Positions 52,235 through 61,553 of a stretch of 64,000 bases of DNA are shown here, piece after piece. The notes under the pieces were generated by a model. It saw only the letters and a list, made by a program, of their open reading frames with translations. It was not told the DNA's origin and made no database searches. The translations under genes and the position numbers were made by a program. Every line of letters begins with the position of its first letter. The first letter of the stretch is position 1. The stretch is from Tupaia tana (taxonomy: Eukaryota > Chordata > Mammalia > Scandentia > Tupaiidae), in contig JAKSZU010000009.1 of NCBI GenBank assembly GCA_026018925.1, forward strand, positions 33,216,583 through 33,280,582, in the 5' to 3' direction.

Positions 52235-52280
<46 letters not shown>
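52149..52280. repeat. Tripartite tetranucleotide tract (CCTT)(CCCT)(TTTC)
   Basis: Three blocks follow one another with sharp borders near 52,187 and 52,234. Confidence 0.95.
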
Positions 52281-52281
<1 letters not shown>

Positions 52282-52315
52282 TTCTTCTTTCTTTTTCTTT
52301 CTTTTTCTTTTTGTG

Positions 52316-52664
52316 TGTGGGGAGCCAAAGAGGAGACGTGAGGAATGTGCAGGACGTGTCCACCAGAGTAAGACCAGGGTCTTTATCCAGACATGGCCTT
52401 GGGTGGCTAGGCTGTTATGAGCAGAACATCTTGGGATTGTTTTGAACTGAATGTTCCGAAGTATTGTTATAACAACCTGATGCATTCAGTAACGACTTAA
52501 AACCTTACATCACAGAAGTCTCTGGAGTGTGTATACATACTAGCAATAAGGTACATCCACGGCTGACCAGTACTGACTGGCAGTCCTCCCGTTTATGTCC
52601 TGTCTTCTTGTCTTTCTTTAATCCTCGCCCCCCAACTCAGGAACTATTTGCCGTGGGGTCCGAC
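52316..52664 (-). mobile_element. Solo LTR, class II (ERVK/betaretrovirus-like), inside a SINE tail
   Basis: Read on the minus strand the block starts TGTCGGACCCC and ends GGCTCCCCACA, the end style of class II LTRs. It is 349 bases long and flanked by 6-base TTTGTG and TTTGAG. GGATAAAGACC in the 3' part may be the polyadenylation region. The SINE body continues right after it and the SINE's expanded tail lies just before it, so it landed at the tail/body junction. It looks like a single recombined LTR with no genes. Confidence 0.68.
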
Positions 52665-52789
52665 ATTTGAGAGGTTTTTGCTACAAGGCGGGTGCACTCG
52701 CCAGAAAGACAGAGTGACTGAGAGACAGAAAGCAAGAGGGAGACCAGTGGGAGACCAGTGCCTCAACCACCACGCCACCTGCTGGCTCC

Positions 52790-53080
52790 TTGAATTCTCT
52801 CTTTGTTGGTCCTGACAAACTATTCCTAGTTTATTGACTCATAAAATCTGTTTTGGAATGAAGTCATTGTGCATGCATGGGTGAATATGCATATATGTGT
52901 ACACATATATAGGTATACAATTAATCAGTACATAAATGTAAAATGTTGAGAGATTGATACAAATGGACACGTCACCCTAATCGATGACTAATGGTGGCGT
53001 TAGTGAAGCCAGTATCTCACCAAGATGACATTACCATGGTTTTCCATCTCTGTGTCTTCTCATTGGAATCCTTTATCTTT
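52790..53080. other. Unassigned interval
   Basis: AT-rich; nothing recognised. Confidence 0.35.
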
Positions 53081-53349
53081 TTTTTTTTTTTTTTTTTTTT
53101 TTTGAGAGGTTTTTGCTATCGGGTGCGTGCGCTCGCCAGACAGAGAGAGACAGAGAGACAGAAAGCGAGAAATCACCCCCCAGGGGGGATGGTCACGCCG
53201 CAATCCCTTCTCCTCCATTCTCCTCTCGGGATCTTGGGCACGCACGCACACGCGCCAGGCGTGAGTTTTAAGCCACCGTGTCCGGGACACGAACCACGGT
53301 CGACTACATGGGAGTCCAGCAACATAGCCATTACGCTAACTGCTGGTCC
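53081..53349 (-). mobile_element. SINE-L, near consensus
   Basis: TGGAATCCTTTATCTTT and TGGAATCCTCTATCTTT flank it. Confidence 0.96.
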
Positions 53350-53682
53350 TGGAATCCTCTATCTTTATGGCTAATCTTCTGTGAAAGACTGTAAGGTCAC
53401 TGGGTAGACATCGTATTTCTCTGGATTCTGTACCATATCTATGGACTGTTGATTAATGTCACTCAACTCACGGAACTAATGGTCTTTTTATTTATTTATT
53501 TATTTATTTTTAGGTTTGCTGTAGAGTGTGTATGCTTGTTGGAGACAGAGACAGAGAGAGAGAAATGAGAAAACCCACCAGGGGGATGGCCATGCCACAA
53601 TATGTTCTCCATTCTCCTCTAGGCATTTTGGGCACAGACACACATACGCCCAGTGCAGTTTTTTTTTTTTAAGCATTATTCC

Positions 53683-53865
53683 TTTTTTGTTTTTAAAATA
53701 ATTACTCTATTTTAACTTTATTTATTATTATTTTCCAATTTAACCAGAGAGAAAGAGAAAGAGAGAGGGAAAGTGAGAAAGGAAGCCACCAGGTCTGGGA
53801 CTTGAACCCTGGTTGGCCATGTGGGAGTCCAGCATCCCCAACCACCATACCACCTGCCAGCCCCT
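53683..53865 (-). mobile_element. SINE-S nested in SINE-M
   Basis: TAAGCATTATTCC and TAAGCATTATTTC flank it. Confidence 0.93.
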
Positions 53866-53879
53866 TAAGCATTATTTCT

Positions 53880-54067
53880 TTAAATGATTATTTTATTTAA
53901 CTTATTTATTTATTTATTTATTTTGATTTTGACTGGAGAGGGACAGAGCAAGAGAGGAGAGAGAGAGAGAGAGAGGGAAAGTAAGAAAGGAAGCTCCCAG
54001 GTCCGGGACTCAAACCACGGTTGACCATGTGGAGTCCAGCGTCCTTACCACCATGCACCTTCCAGCC
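53880..54067 (-). mobile_element. SINE-S nested in SINE-M
   Basis: TTTGATTTTGACTGG to CACCTTCCAGCCCC. Confidence 0.9.
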
Positions 54068-54179
54068 CCATGCCCAGTGTGTTTTTCAAGCCACCGAATC
54101 TGAGACTCAAACTGCAAAGCCGGCCATGTGGGATCCAGCCACCTTAACTACCATGCCATTTGACTGGTCCCTAACTATC

Positions 54180-54330
54180 TTTTTTAAACTTATTTTTTTC
54201 TTATGAAATATAACACACATCCAGAAGAATTATCAGAGCATAAAGATATGGTAAAATTAATATTTATAAAGCACACACTCACGTAACTATTGTGAACTTA
54301 AGAAGTAGAACATTGGTATTTATGGTGTAT
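54180..54330 (-). mobile_element. L1 3' end fragment
   Basis: TTATGAAATATAACACACATCC and AAGAAGTAGAACATTGG read as the complement of an L1M 3' terminus. Confidence 0.5.
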
Positions 54331-54423
54331 ATTGGACAATCAATACTGCCTTATGATATATTTGGTACTTGTTACTTGATGTTTGACTTTGGTGGGGTGT
54401 ATGTGCTTGTGTGTCATTTGTCT

Positions 54424-54424
<1 letters not shown>

Positions 54425-54462
<38 letters not shown>
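54425..54462. repeat. (TG)n microsatellite
   Basis: Simple repeat near repeat F. Confidence 0.93.
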
Positions 54463-54464
<2 letters not shown>

Positions 54465-54478
54465 TGAGATCTTCAAAA

Positions 54479-54790
54479 TGTTCATGGTAAATGTGTACTG
54501 TAAAAAAAAGTTGCATGCATGGGGACCAGCAGGTGGCGTGGTGGTTAAGGCGCTGGACACTCCCACATGGTCGACCACGGTTCGAGTCCTGGACCTGGTG
54601 GCTTGCTTTCTCACTTTCCTCTCTCTCTCTGTGTCTCTCGCTGGTCAAATTAAAATGAAGGAATGAATGAATGAATGAATGAACGAATAAATAAATAAAT
54701 AAATCTTTAAAAAAAAAAAAGTTGCATGCATTTCAAAGTTTTTGCACCAAATGAATGAATACTTTAATTCCATTTATCCACAAATTTTTC
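54479..54790 (-). mobile_element. AT-rich short repeat F, split by SINE-S
   Basis: TGTTCATGGTAAATGTGTACTG and, after the SINE, GCATTTCAAAGTTTTTGCACC. Confidence 0.45.
54531..54712 (+). mobile_element. SINE-S inside repeat F, young
   Basis: AAAAAAAAGTTGCATGCAT flanks both sides, perfect over 19 bases. GGTTCGAGTCC B box intact. Confidence 0.96.
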
Positions 54791-54820
54791 TGATGTTCCT
54801 TCATATATATACATAAATAT

Positions 54821-55002
54821 GGGCGGGCAGGTGGTGTGGTGGATAAAGGCGCTGGATTCCCAAATGGCCACCCACAGTTTGAGTCCCAGACCTGGCAACT
54901 TACTTTCTCACTTTCCCTTTCTCTCTCTTTCTGTCTCTGGTCAATTTAAAATAATAATAATAATAATAATAACAAAAATAAATAACTAATTCTTTAAAAA
55001 AA
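54821..55002 (+). mobile_element. SINE-S
   Basis: GGGCGGGCAGGTGGTGTGG head; GGTCAATTTAAAATAATAAT tail. Confidence 0.9.
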
Positions 55003-55130
55003 ATCCTTTCAAACTAGAAAGGAAGTTCCCTGAGAACAGAAACCATACTTTTAATTTCATTATATATCCTAGAATGCCTAGTGTAGCGCCTGAGGTATAC
55101 TAAGTGCCCAATGCATTTTATAATTTTATA
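55003..55130 (+). mobile_element. L2 3' end fragment
   Basis: GGAAGTTCCCTGAGAACAGAAACC and CTAGAATGCCTAGTGTAGCGCC match the L2 terminus. Confidence 0.6.
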
Positions 55131-55185
55131 CTCTATGACTCTAGGAAAACTATTGAGGACTATTTTGTCAAACAGATTTTTTGAG

Positions 55186-55400
55186 CAGAACTGGTCACAT
55201 TGACTAGTGGTTACGAGAGCTGGATCCCATGTGGCTGACTACAGTTCAAATCCCAACCCTAGTGGCTTGACAAACACACCTGGTCCATGTGTGTTTGTCA
55301 TGACATACCATTGGGAGGTATTTTCTCCCTCTCCCTCTCTCTCTGTTTCTTTCTCCCTGAGGAGTGTACATGCCCTCTGACGATTAAAAAAAAAATAATT
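55186..55400 (+). mobile_element. SINE-D, diverged
   Basis: ACATTGACTAGTGGTTACGAGAG head; GCCCTCTGACGATTAAAA tail. Confidence 0.8.
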
Positions 55401-55529
55401 GTTTGAGGAAATGCAAAACTGTATCATTTGTCTGAATCAGTGTGTACAGGCCAGAGTATAAAGATAACGAGTTTATGATGCTGTGGATGGGAATCCCAAC
55501 CTCTTCTTGAGTTCGAGCTCCTGCCCAGT

Positions 55530-55665
55530 GAATAAAGGCTGTTAGGGACCATTACAGGATCCTCCTAACTGGTCTCCTGTCTGTAGGCTTGCTCTCATTC
55601 AATCAGTTCTTCATGCAGTGACTCAAGTGAAGAGCAAAAACCTAGATCTCATTGTGTCATGCCAC
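55530..55665 (+). mobile_element. L2 fragment
   Basis: CCTCCTAACTGGTCTCCTGTCTG is an L2 hallmark. Confidence 0.65.
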
Positions 55666-55683
55666 AGCTCGATAAGCATTCAT

Positions 55684-55848
55684 GCAATGGTTCTCAGCTT
55701 TGACGTGCCTCGAAGCCACCTGGAGAACCTGTTCCAAACCCACATTCCTTCTCCCGTACAGAGATTCTGATTCGGAATCTCCGAGGTGGGACTGAGGCCT
55801 CTGCATCTGTAAGAAACACTCTAGGTGACTCTGGTGTTGATGGTTCTC
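55684..55848 (+). mobile_element. MER5-type hAT-Charlie MITE
   Basis: ATGGTTCTCAGCTTTGACG, CCACCTGGAGAACCTGTTCC and CAGAGATTCTGATTCGG match the MER5 series. Confidence 0.75.
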
Positions 55849-55891
55849 TGATACCAGTACCACCTATGAAGACGTGGGATCAGAGGCTCTT

Positions 55892-56167
55892 TTTTTTTTT
55901 TTTTTTTTTTTTTGGAGAGGTTTTTCGCTATAGGGCGCGTGCGCTCGCCAGGCAGACAGAGAGAGACATAGAGACAGAAAGCAAGAAATCACCCCCCAGG
56001 GGGGATGGTCACGCCGCAATCCCTTCTCCTCCATTCTCCTCTCGGGATCTTGGGCACGCACGCACACGCGCCCGGCGTGAGTTTTAAGCCACCGGGTCCA
56101 GGACGCGAACCGCGGTCGACTACGTGGGAGTCCAGCGACATAGCCATTACACTAACTGCTGGTTCCC
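55892..56167 (-). mobile_element. SINE-L, near consensus
   Basis: CAGAGGCTCTT (11 bases, perfect) at 55,881 and 56,168. All CpGs of the head remain. Confidence 0.97.
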
Positions 56168-56229
56168 CAGAGGCTCTTAATTTACAACAGGTTGAAGCTT
56201 CAGCATCCTCAGCATGACACCCAAAGCTT

Positions 56230-56500
56230 TTAATGGGTGCTCCTTTTCATTGCTGACTCTATTCCCGCCATGCCACTCCACTCCCATGTCACTGTCACCA
56301 TCATGTCTCACCTGAGTTGATTCAAGAGTATCCTGATTCTCAAGTCCTAACTGCTTTAGTTACCCACTGCTCCAATCTTTTCTCCAAGCTGGAGCCAGAG
56401 TGACCTTTCCAAAGGGAAATCCGTTCATGTCACTCTCCTGCTCAAAACTCTTCAGCCACTCTTCACCATTTAAGGGACAGTTTCTCCCACTGGTTCAGGT
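56230..56500 (+). mobile_element. L2 fragment
   Basis: GAGCCAGAGTGACCTTTCC and CATGTCACTCTCCTGCTCAAAAC match L2 3' coding sequence. Confidence 0.72.
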
Positions 56501-57059
56501 GGCATAGCATGTGATGTTGTGGTGCTCTTTCCAGAACACCATTATATAATCGATATATTAAATTGCACCATATGAAATAAAACGCTTTTCAAAAGAATAC
56601 TTGCGCTAGCAGAAAAGATGTCTACATTATGTGTGTGTGAGACAACATCCTAGGCACAAGCACAGATGTCCATGAAAAAAATGAACTGTTGAATTAGGCA
56701 TGATCAATGCTGGGATTGTCACTTTAATATTCCTTTGCTACTACTCGTTCATTCATTTTGTTGCTTGCTAGCAGATAAGCAGGAGCATCTGTCAAAGGTT
56801 TAGGGCAAACAAAATTATGGTAAAAAAGTGAATATAGAGAAATTTTGACCCATTAGCTTTTTTTTTTTTTTTTTTTCATTGCAAGCATCCCATTTGTGAT
56901 GGACACAGTGCCAAGCACTGGCCGAGCAGGCATTGTCCCCGGAGAACCTGACTTGAGACCCCCCCCTACACTGCAGCAGAAAGTCTAAGCGAGTCGCTCT
57001 GACCAACGTGATGTATCCAGTCTTTCCATCCCTTACGGCCGTTGTTCCTCCTCCTACCA
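56501..57059. other. Mostly unassigned interval
   Basis: AT-rich, with a T-run at 56,859-56,876. Nothing recognised. Confidence 0.35.
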
Positions 57060-57350
57060 CTCCCCGCCCAAGACTTGGAGTTCTCCAAATGTTCTCCACC
57101 CTTGCTTCTGTGATTTTTACACATGCTGTTCTCTTTACTGCCCCCCACCCGCAACTTGATTGCCAGATAAACTACTGTTCCTTCTTCAAGACTCACTCCA
57201 AATGCCTCTTCTTTGAGGTGTCTTTACTCACCTCTCTGGGTCTCTTCCTTGCCAGGGTCTTGTTCCTGACCGATTTTATCATTTATCACTTTACTGGTTG
57301 TTTGTAGAGCTACCTGGCAACTGGTCTGGGAGCTCCCTAAGGTCAAGGTA
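57060..57350 (+). mobile_element. L2 3' fragment
   Basis: TTTTTACACATGCTGTTCTC, AGACTCACTCCAAATGCCTC and GGGAGCTCCCTAAGG follow L2 order. Confidence 0.62.
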
Positions 57351-57362
57351 GGATATTATATT

Positions 57363-57635
57363 ATTATTATTATTATTATTATTTTGGAGAGGTTTTTGCT
57401 ACAGGGTGCGTGCGCTTGCCAGACAGACAGAGAGAGACAGAGAGACAGAAAGGAGAAATCACCCCCCAGGGGGGATGGCCACGCCGCAATCCCCTCTCCT
57501 CCATTCTCTCCCTGGGATCTTGGGCATGCATGCACACACGCCCGGCTTGAGTTTAAGCCACTGGGTCCAGGACTCGAACCGCAGTCGACTACATGGGAGT
57601 CCAGCGACATAGCCATTATGCCAACTGCTAGTCCC
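57363..57635 (-). mobile_element. SINE-L with (TTA)n tail, in L2
   Basis: AGGATATTATA before it; AGGATATTATT after the adjoining stub at 57,660. Confidence 0.94.
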
Positions 57636-57659
57636 TTTTTTTCTTTTTGGAGAGGTTTT
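57636..57659 (-). mobile_element. 24-base SINE-L 3' stub
   Basis: TTTTTGGAGAGGTTTT is only the last part of a SINE-L plus A-run, inside the same target duplication as the full copy. Confidence 0.8.
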
Positions 57660-57671
57660 AGGATATTATTA

Positions 57672-57908
57672 TTAATGACAGAGAATGTGCACACATGAGA
57701 GATGAGAGAGGAGAGAGAGAGAGACCCTCCCCCCACAGGGCTGAGTCACCCTCCCACCCCCTTCTTCCAGTCCTCCAGTCTGTCAGGATCCTGGGCACAT
57801 GTACATGCATGTGGTGCATTTTCAGGCCAGCCAAACCAGGGATTTGAACTGTGTGTGATCAGCACGTGACTTGCAACTCTGCAGTCCAGTATGCTGCTAC
57901 TGGCTGCA
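57672..57908 (-). mobile_element. SINE-D-like, very diverged
   Basis: CAGGATCCTGGGCACATG and GGATTTGAACTGTGTG keep the layout. Confidence 0.6.
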
Positions 57909-57920
57909 ACACAGAAGCTG

Positions 57921-57926
<6 letters not shown>

Positions 57927-57957
<31 letters not shown>
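57927..57957. repeat. Poly(T) tract
   Basis: About 31 T between two opposite SINE-like units. Confidence 0.9.
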
Positions 57958-57959
<2 letters not shown>

Positions 57960-57963
57960 GAAG

Positions 57964-58178
57964 ATGGCCCAGAAGCAAAACTGAACTGCAGTGCTGGCTC
58001 ACTGTTGGTTTCGATCCCCGGGATGGTGTGAAAGCACACCAAGTGTGTATACCTGTGCCCAAGATCCTCAGGAGCTGGAGGGCTGGGGAAAGGGATCTAA
58101 GTGGAATGAGACCCTGCCAAGGGTCTCTCTCTTTCTCTTTAGCGCATACATGTGCTCTCTATCATGGATATAAGGTAA
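57964..58178 (+). mobile_element. SINE-D/E-like, very diverged
   Basis: GGTTTCGATCCCCGGG B-box-like site, GTGCCCAAGATCCTCAGG middle. Confidence 0.55.
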
Positions 58179-58194
58179 ATAAATAAAGTCCAGT

Positions 58195-58372
58195 CATCCA
58201 TTTCTTCCATGAGAGGGTTAAACAGGCAACCCGAACAGGGTCCTCATGCCATGATCTACCCCCAGTCTCAGCTGGCCCAGAGCACAGGCAATGTGTGGGC
58301 CCAGGACACAAACTCAGAACCTTTCCCATGTGGGTCCAGTTGTGTTATCACTGTGTTATACCACTCACCCAA
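58195..58372 (-). mobile_element. SINE-E
   Basis: GTCTCAGCTGGCCCAGAGCAC and GAACCTTTCCCATGTGGG. Confidence 0.55.
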
Positions 58373-58399
58373 GGTAAGGATTCTTGTAATTCGTTCTTC

Positions 58400-58667
58400 C
58401 TTTTTTAAGGTTTTTGCCACAGGGCATGTGCGCTACCTGGAAAGGAGAGAGATGGAGAGAGACCGTGAGAAGGAAACTGAGAAATCAATCCTCCTCACTA
58501 GGAGGGGATGGCCATGCTGCAATCCCTTCTCCTCTGTTCTTCTCCTGGGATTTTGGGCATGCACATATGCACTCCTGGCAATTTTCAAGCCACTGGGTCT
58601 GGGATTCGAATTGTGGGCAGCCACGTGGGAGTCCAGCACCTTGAACACTATACCACCTGCTGGCCCT
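58400..58667 (-). mobile_element. SINE-M
   Basis: AAGGTTTTTGCCACAGGGC to CACCTGCTGGCCC. 58,668-59,007 holds nothing certain. Confidence 0.88.
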
Positions 58668-59007
58668 GTCACTCGTTCTTTCTAAAGTGCTCTGACACTT
58701 AGCACAGTCACTGGTGTGCGGAAGAGATTCAGAGAATATGCATGGAATGAATGCAAAATTCCAGTGGATGCAGAGCTTATATTAATACTTAGAACCCTTC
58801 TAGCTCCCGGCAGGGATTCCCCTCTGCTTCTTTTTGGCATCCCTTCCCCAACTCTAGACACGCCATACCTCATGCTGCCCATCACAGAGAACCACCAGGG
58901 TCTGCCAATATTGGCAGTTGTCCAGGTTTCAAACTTTTCCCTTGATATGCTACCAAACCTTACCAGTCTTGTGTCTCATTTCACTAGGGTGAGATTTACA
59001 GATAAGC

Positions 59008-59429
59008 CAGTGGTTCTCAAACTTCAGCATAAATCAGAATTCCTTGGAGGACTCGTTAAATTGATTACAGATTGCTAGAGGCTGGCTCCATATTCTAGTG
59101 GTTAAGGGAGCCAGAGCCCACACAAAAACCATCCTGGATGTGCATGCTGAGTGCCAAAAATTCCAACAGGATGGAGAGATATACGAGAAAGAACTGCTGC
59201 ATGACCACGCTCCACTGGGGGGTCTCTCTCTCTCTCTCTCTCATGTATATGCATGTGATTGTACGTGCACTCTCTGGGAATTAAAACACAAAAACCATAG
59301 ATTGCTGGGTCCCCGTCCTAGAGGTTCTGATTCAATAGGTCTGGAGTGGGGCCTGAGAATTTGCATTTCTTGTCACTTCCCAGATGCTGCCAATACTGCT
59401 AAGCAAAGACCACATTTTGAGAACCACTG
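59008..59429 (+). mobile_element. MER5A-type hAT-Charlie MITE split by a SINE-D
   Basis: Inverted ends CAGTGGTTCTCAAA and TTTGAGAACCACTG bound it; AGGTTCTGATTCAATAGG is the family core. SINE-D at 59,079-59,298 is flanked by AGATTGCT on both sides. Confidence 0.88.
59079..59298 (+). mobile_element. SINE-D inside MER5A
   Basis: GGCTGGCTCCATATTCTAGTGG head; CTCTCTGGGAATTAAAACAC tail. Confidence 0.85.
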
Positions 59430-59824
59430 GAACAAACTTATGTAAAACCAGAGACGGAGGGTGATAATGCACAAAGGAACTCTTAGTTCATCTTGACTCA
59501 GTCCCTTAATGAGTTTCTGATTCAGCTGGCAGTGTCTGGATCTGATTAATCCCAGATCATTTCCCTTCCATTTGCCTTGTCTTTCTCCTCCAACTTTCTG
59601 ATCTTACTGTTCAGACTGCTCTCAGGGGCTTCTCCACTTGAGACCAATTCTACTGTCCTTCTCCATCCACAAAGCCACAGTTTCAGAAAAAAAGCCCTTT
59701 TCTGAGTTCTTGGCTCCATGTCACTGATGTCTTCTCCTTTCTTGCCCTATTTGCTGCACCCCTGTAGATAATTACCCTTTCTATGCCAGTAGTTGGAGTG
59801 GCCTTTCTATTTTTTTTATAATTA
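59430..59824. other. Repeat-poor interval
   Basis: No named repeat or gene. Confidence 0.4.
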
Positions 59825-60080
59825 ATTTTTTTTTTTTTGGAGAGGTTTTTGCTATAGGGCACATGCACTAGTCAGAAAGACACAGACAGACAGAGAGATA
59901 GAAAGTAAGAAATCACCCCCCAGGAGGGATGGCCACACCTCAGTCCCATTTTCCTCCCAGGATCTTGGGCACGCACACACACACTCCTGGCGTGAGTTTA
60001 AGCCACCAGGTCCGGGACTCAAACTGCGGTCAACTACATGAGAGTCCAGCCACATAGCCATTACACCAACTGCTGGTCCC
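59825..60080 (-). mobile_element. SINE-L
   Basis: TTTTGGAGAGGTTTTTGC to CCAACTGCTGGTCCC; shorter core. Confidence 0.94.
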
Positions 60081-60085
60081 TATTT

Positions 60086-60337
60086 TAAAAATTTTTTAGA
60101 GAGATTTTTACTATAGGGCACATATACTCATCAGAGAGAGACAGACAGATAGCAAGAAATCACCCCTGAGAAGGGATGCCCATGCCAGAATCTCTTCTCC
60201 TCCATTCTGCTCTTGGGATTTTGAGCACCCATGCACATGTGCCTGGTGCAAGTTTTAAGCCGCTATGTCTGGGATTTGAACTGTGGTCAACTACATGGGA
60301 GTCCAGTGATGAAACCATTATGCCATTTGCTGGTCCT
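60086..60337 (-). mobile_element. SINE-L (older)
   Basis: AGAGAGATTTTTACTATAGGG to GCCATTTGCTGGTCC. Confidence 0.9.
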
Positions 60338-60365
60338 TGTATTTTTTTAATTAAAACAAATTATT

Positions 60366-60399
60366 TGTAGTTTGTTATAAGGCATGTGTGTTCACGAGG

Positions 60400-60439
<40 letters not shown>

Positions 60440-60597
60440 ATCCCCTGGAAGGATGGCCACACTGCAATCCCTTCTCCTCTATTCTCCTCTTGGGATTTTG
60501 GGCTCCCACGCACATGTGCCAAGCATAGTCTTAAGCTGCCAGGTCCAGGACTCAAACCTAGTCCAGCTCCTTAACCACTATGCCACCTGCTGGTCCT
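60366..60597 (-). mobile_element. SINE-M with (GA)n
   Basis: TAGTTTGTTATAAGGC to CACCTGCTGGTCC; GA run 60,401-60,438. Confidence 0.86.
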
Positions 60598-60697
60598 GTG
60601 CCCAGTGTGATTTTCAAGCCGCTGGGTCCAGGACTCCAACCTTGCAGTTGGCCATGTAGGATCCAGTGCCTTAACCTCCACACCATCTTCTGACCCC
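60598..60697 (-). mobile_element. SINE-M 5' part
   Basis: CCCAGTGTGATTTTCAAGCCGC to CACCATCTTCTGACCCC; probably the host of the previous copy. Confidence 0.75.
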
Positions 60698-60904
60698 AGA
60701 GTGGCCTTTCTAAAGCAGAGATCCACTTAGGGCCTACTCCTTTTTAGCAGGGGTAGCCATTTCCCCTCCCAGGTGGGAAAGTCTGGCTCCACAAACAACA
60801 TTAGCATGCTGGTGACTGTCACCCTGTAGCCCTGGGGAAGTTGCAGCTTGCTTCAGCTTCCTTAAGGACAGTGAGGATACTGGAAACACCACATTGACGT
60901 GCTT

Positions 60905-61000
60905 CTGTTCATTCTTTCACTCAGCACACATTAATTGAGCACCTTCCAGACACTGTGCTGAGCCCAAGGGATCCCACCCCGCAAGGACACATCAAATGTA
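60905..61000 (-). mobile_element. L2 3' end fragment
   Basis: CATTAATTGAGCACCTTCCAGACACTGTGCTGAG is an antisense L2 terminus. Confidence 0.65.
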
Positions 61001-61094
61001 AACACATGTTCATGGCAGTGCCTGAGAGTCCAAAATGGCTCTTCATAAAGGAGAATCATTTTGGTACTAATCATTAAAGAGGACAGACACTCAA

Positions 61095-61553
61095 GGGGTC
61101 GGCAGGTGGCATGGTGGCTAAGGGCGCTGGACTCCCACATGACTGACTGCAGTTTGTGTCCCAAACCTGGCGGCTTGCTTTCTCACTTATCCTCTCTCTC
61201 TCTCACACTCTATCCCTCTCTGGTCAAATTTAAAAAATAAATTAATAAAGTTAAATAAAAGAATTCTTTTTCTTTTCTGGAGAGGTTTCTGCTACAGGGC
61301 GCGTGCGCTTGCCAGAAAGACATAGGGAGACAGAGAGACAGAGAGCGAGAAATCACCCCCCCGGGGGGGATGGCCACGCCGCAATCCCTTCTCCTCCATT
61401 CTCCTCTCAGGACCTTGGGCATGCACGCACACACACCCGGCATGAGTTTAAGCCACTGGGTCTGGCACTCGAACTGCGGTCGACTACATGGGAGTCCAGT
61501 GACATGGCCATTATGCCAACTGCTGGTCCCTAAAATAATTCTTAAAAAAAAAA
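61095..61553 (+). mobile_element. SINE-S hosting a SINE-L in its tail
   Basis: GGGGTCGGCAGGTGGCATGG head; AAAATAATTCTTAAAAA resumes after the insert. Confidence 0.9.
61270..61530 (-). mobile_element. SINE-L nested in SINE-S tail
   Basis: TCTGGAGAGGTTTCTGCTAC to CCAACTGCTGGTCCC. Confidence 0.94.

Larger units (their letters stand above)
52148..52789 (-). mobile_element. SINE with expanded tail, carrying a solo LTR and an internal deletion
   Basis: Tail tract 52,148-52,315, LTR 52,316-52,664, then GAGAGGTTTTTGCTACAAGGC body that jumps to GTGCCTCAACCACC and ends CACCTGCTGGCTCC. Confidence 0.75.
53506..54171 (-). mobile_element. SINE-M hosting two SINE-S
   Basis: GGTTTGCTGTAGAGTG at left; right part 54,068-54,171 with GTGTGTTTTTCAAGCCACC. 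Confidence 0.82.

Noticed and set aside
51961-52485. 174-codon minus-strand frame rich in K, E, R and G
   Set aside because: The middle is translated tetranucleotide repeat and the rest solo LTR; no protein family is present.
938-61553. Functional tRNA genes
   Set aside because: Many A- and B-box matches occur (GGTTCGAGTCC), but each sits in a SINE head without a closed cloverleaf or a proper 3' end.
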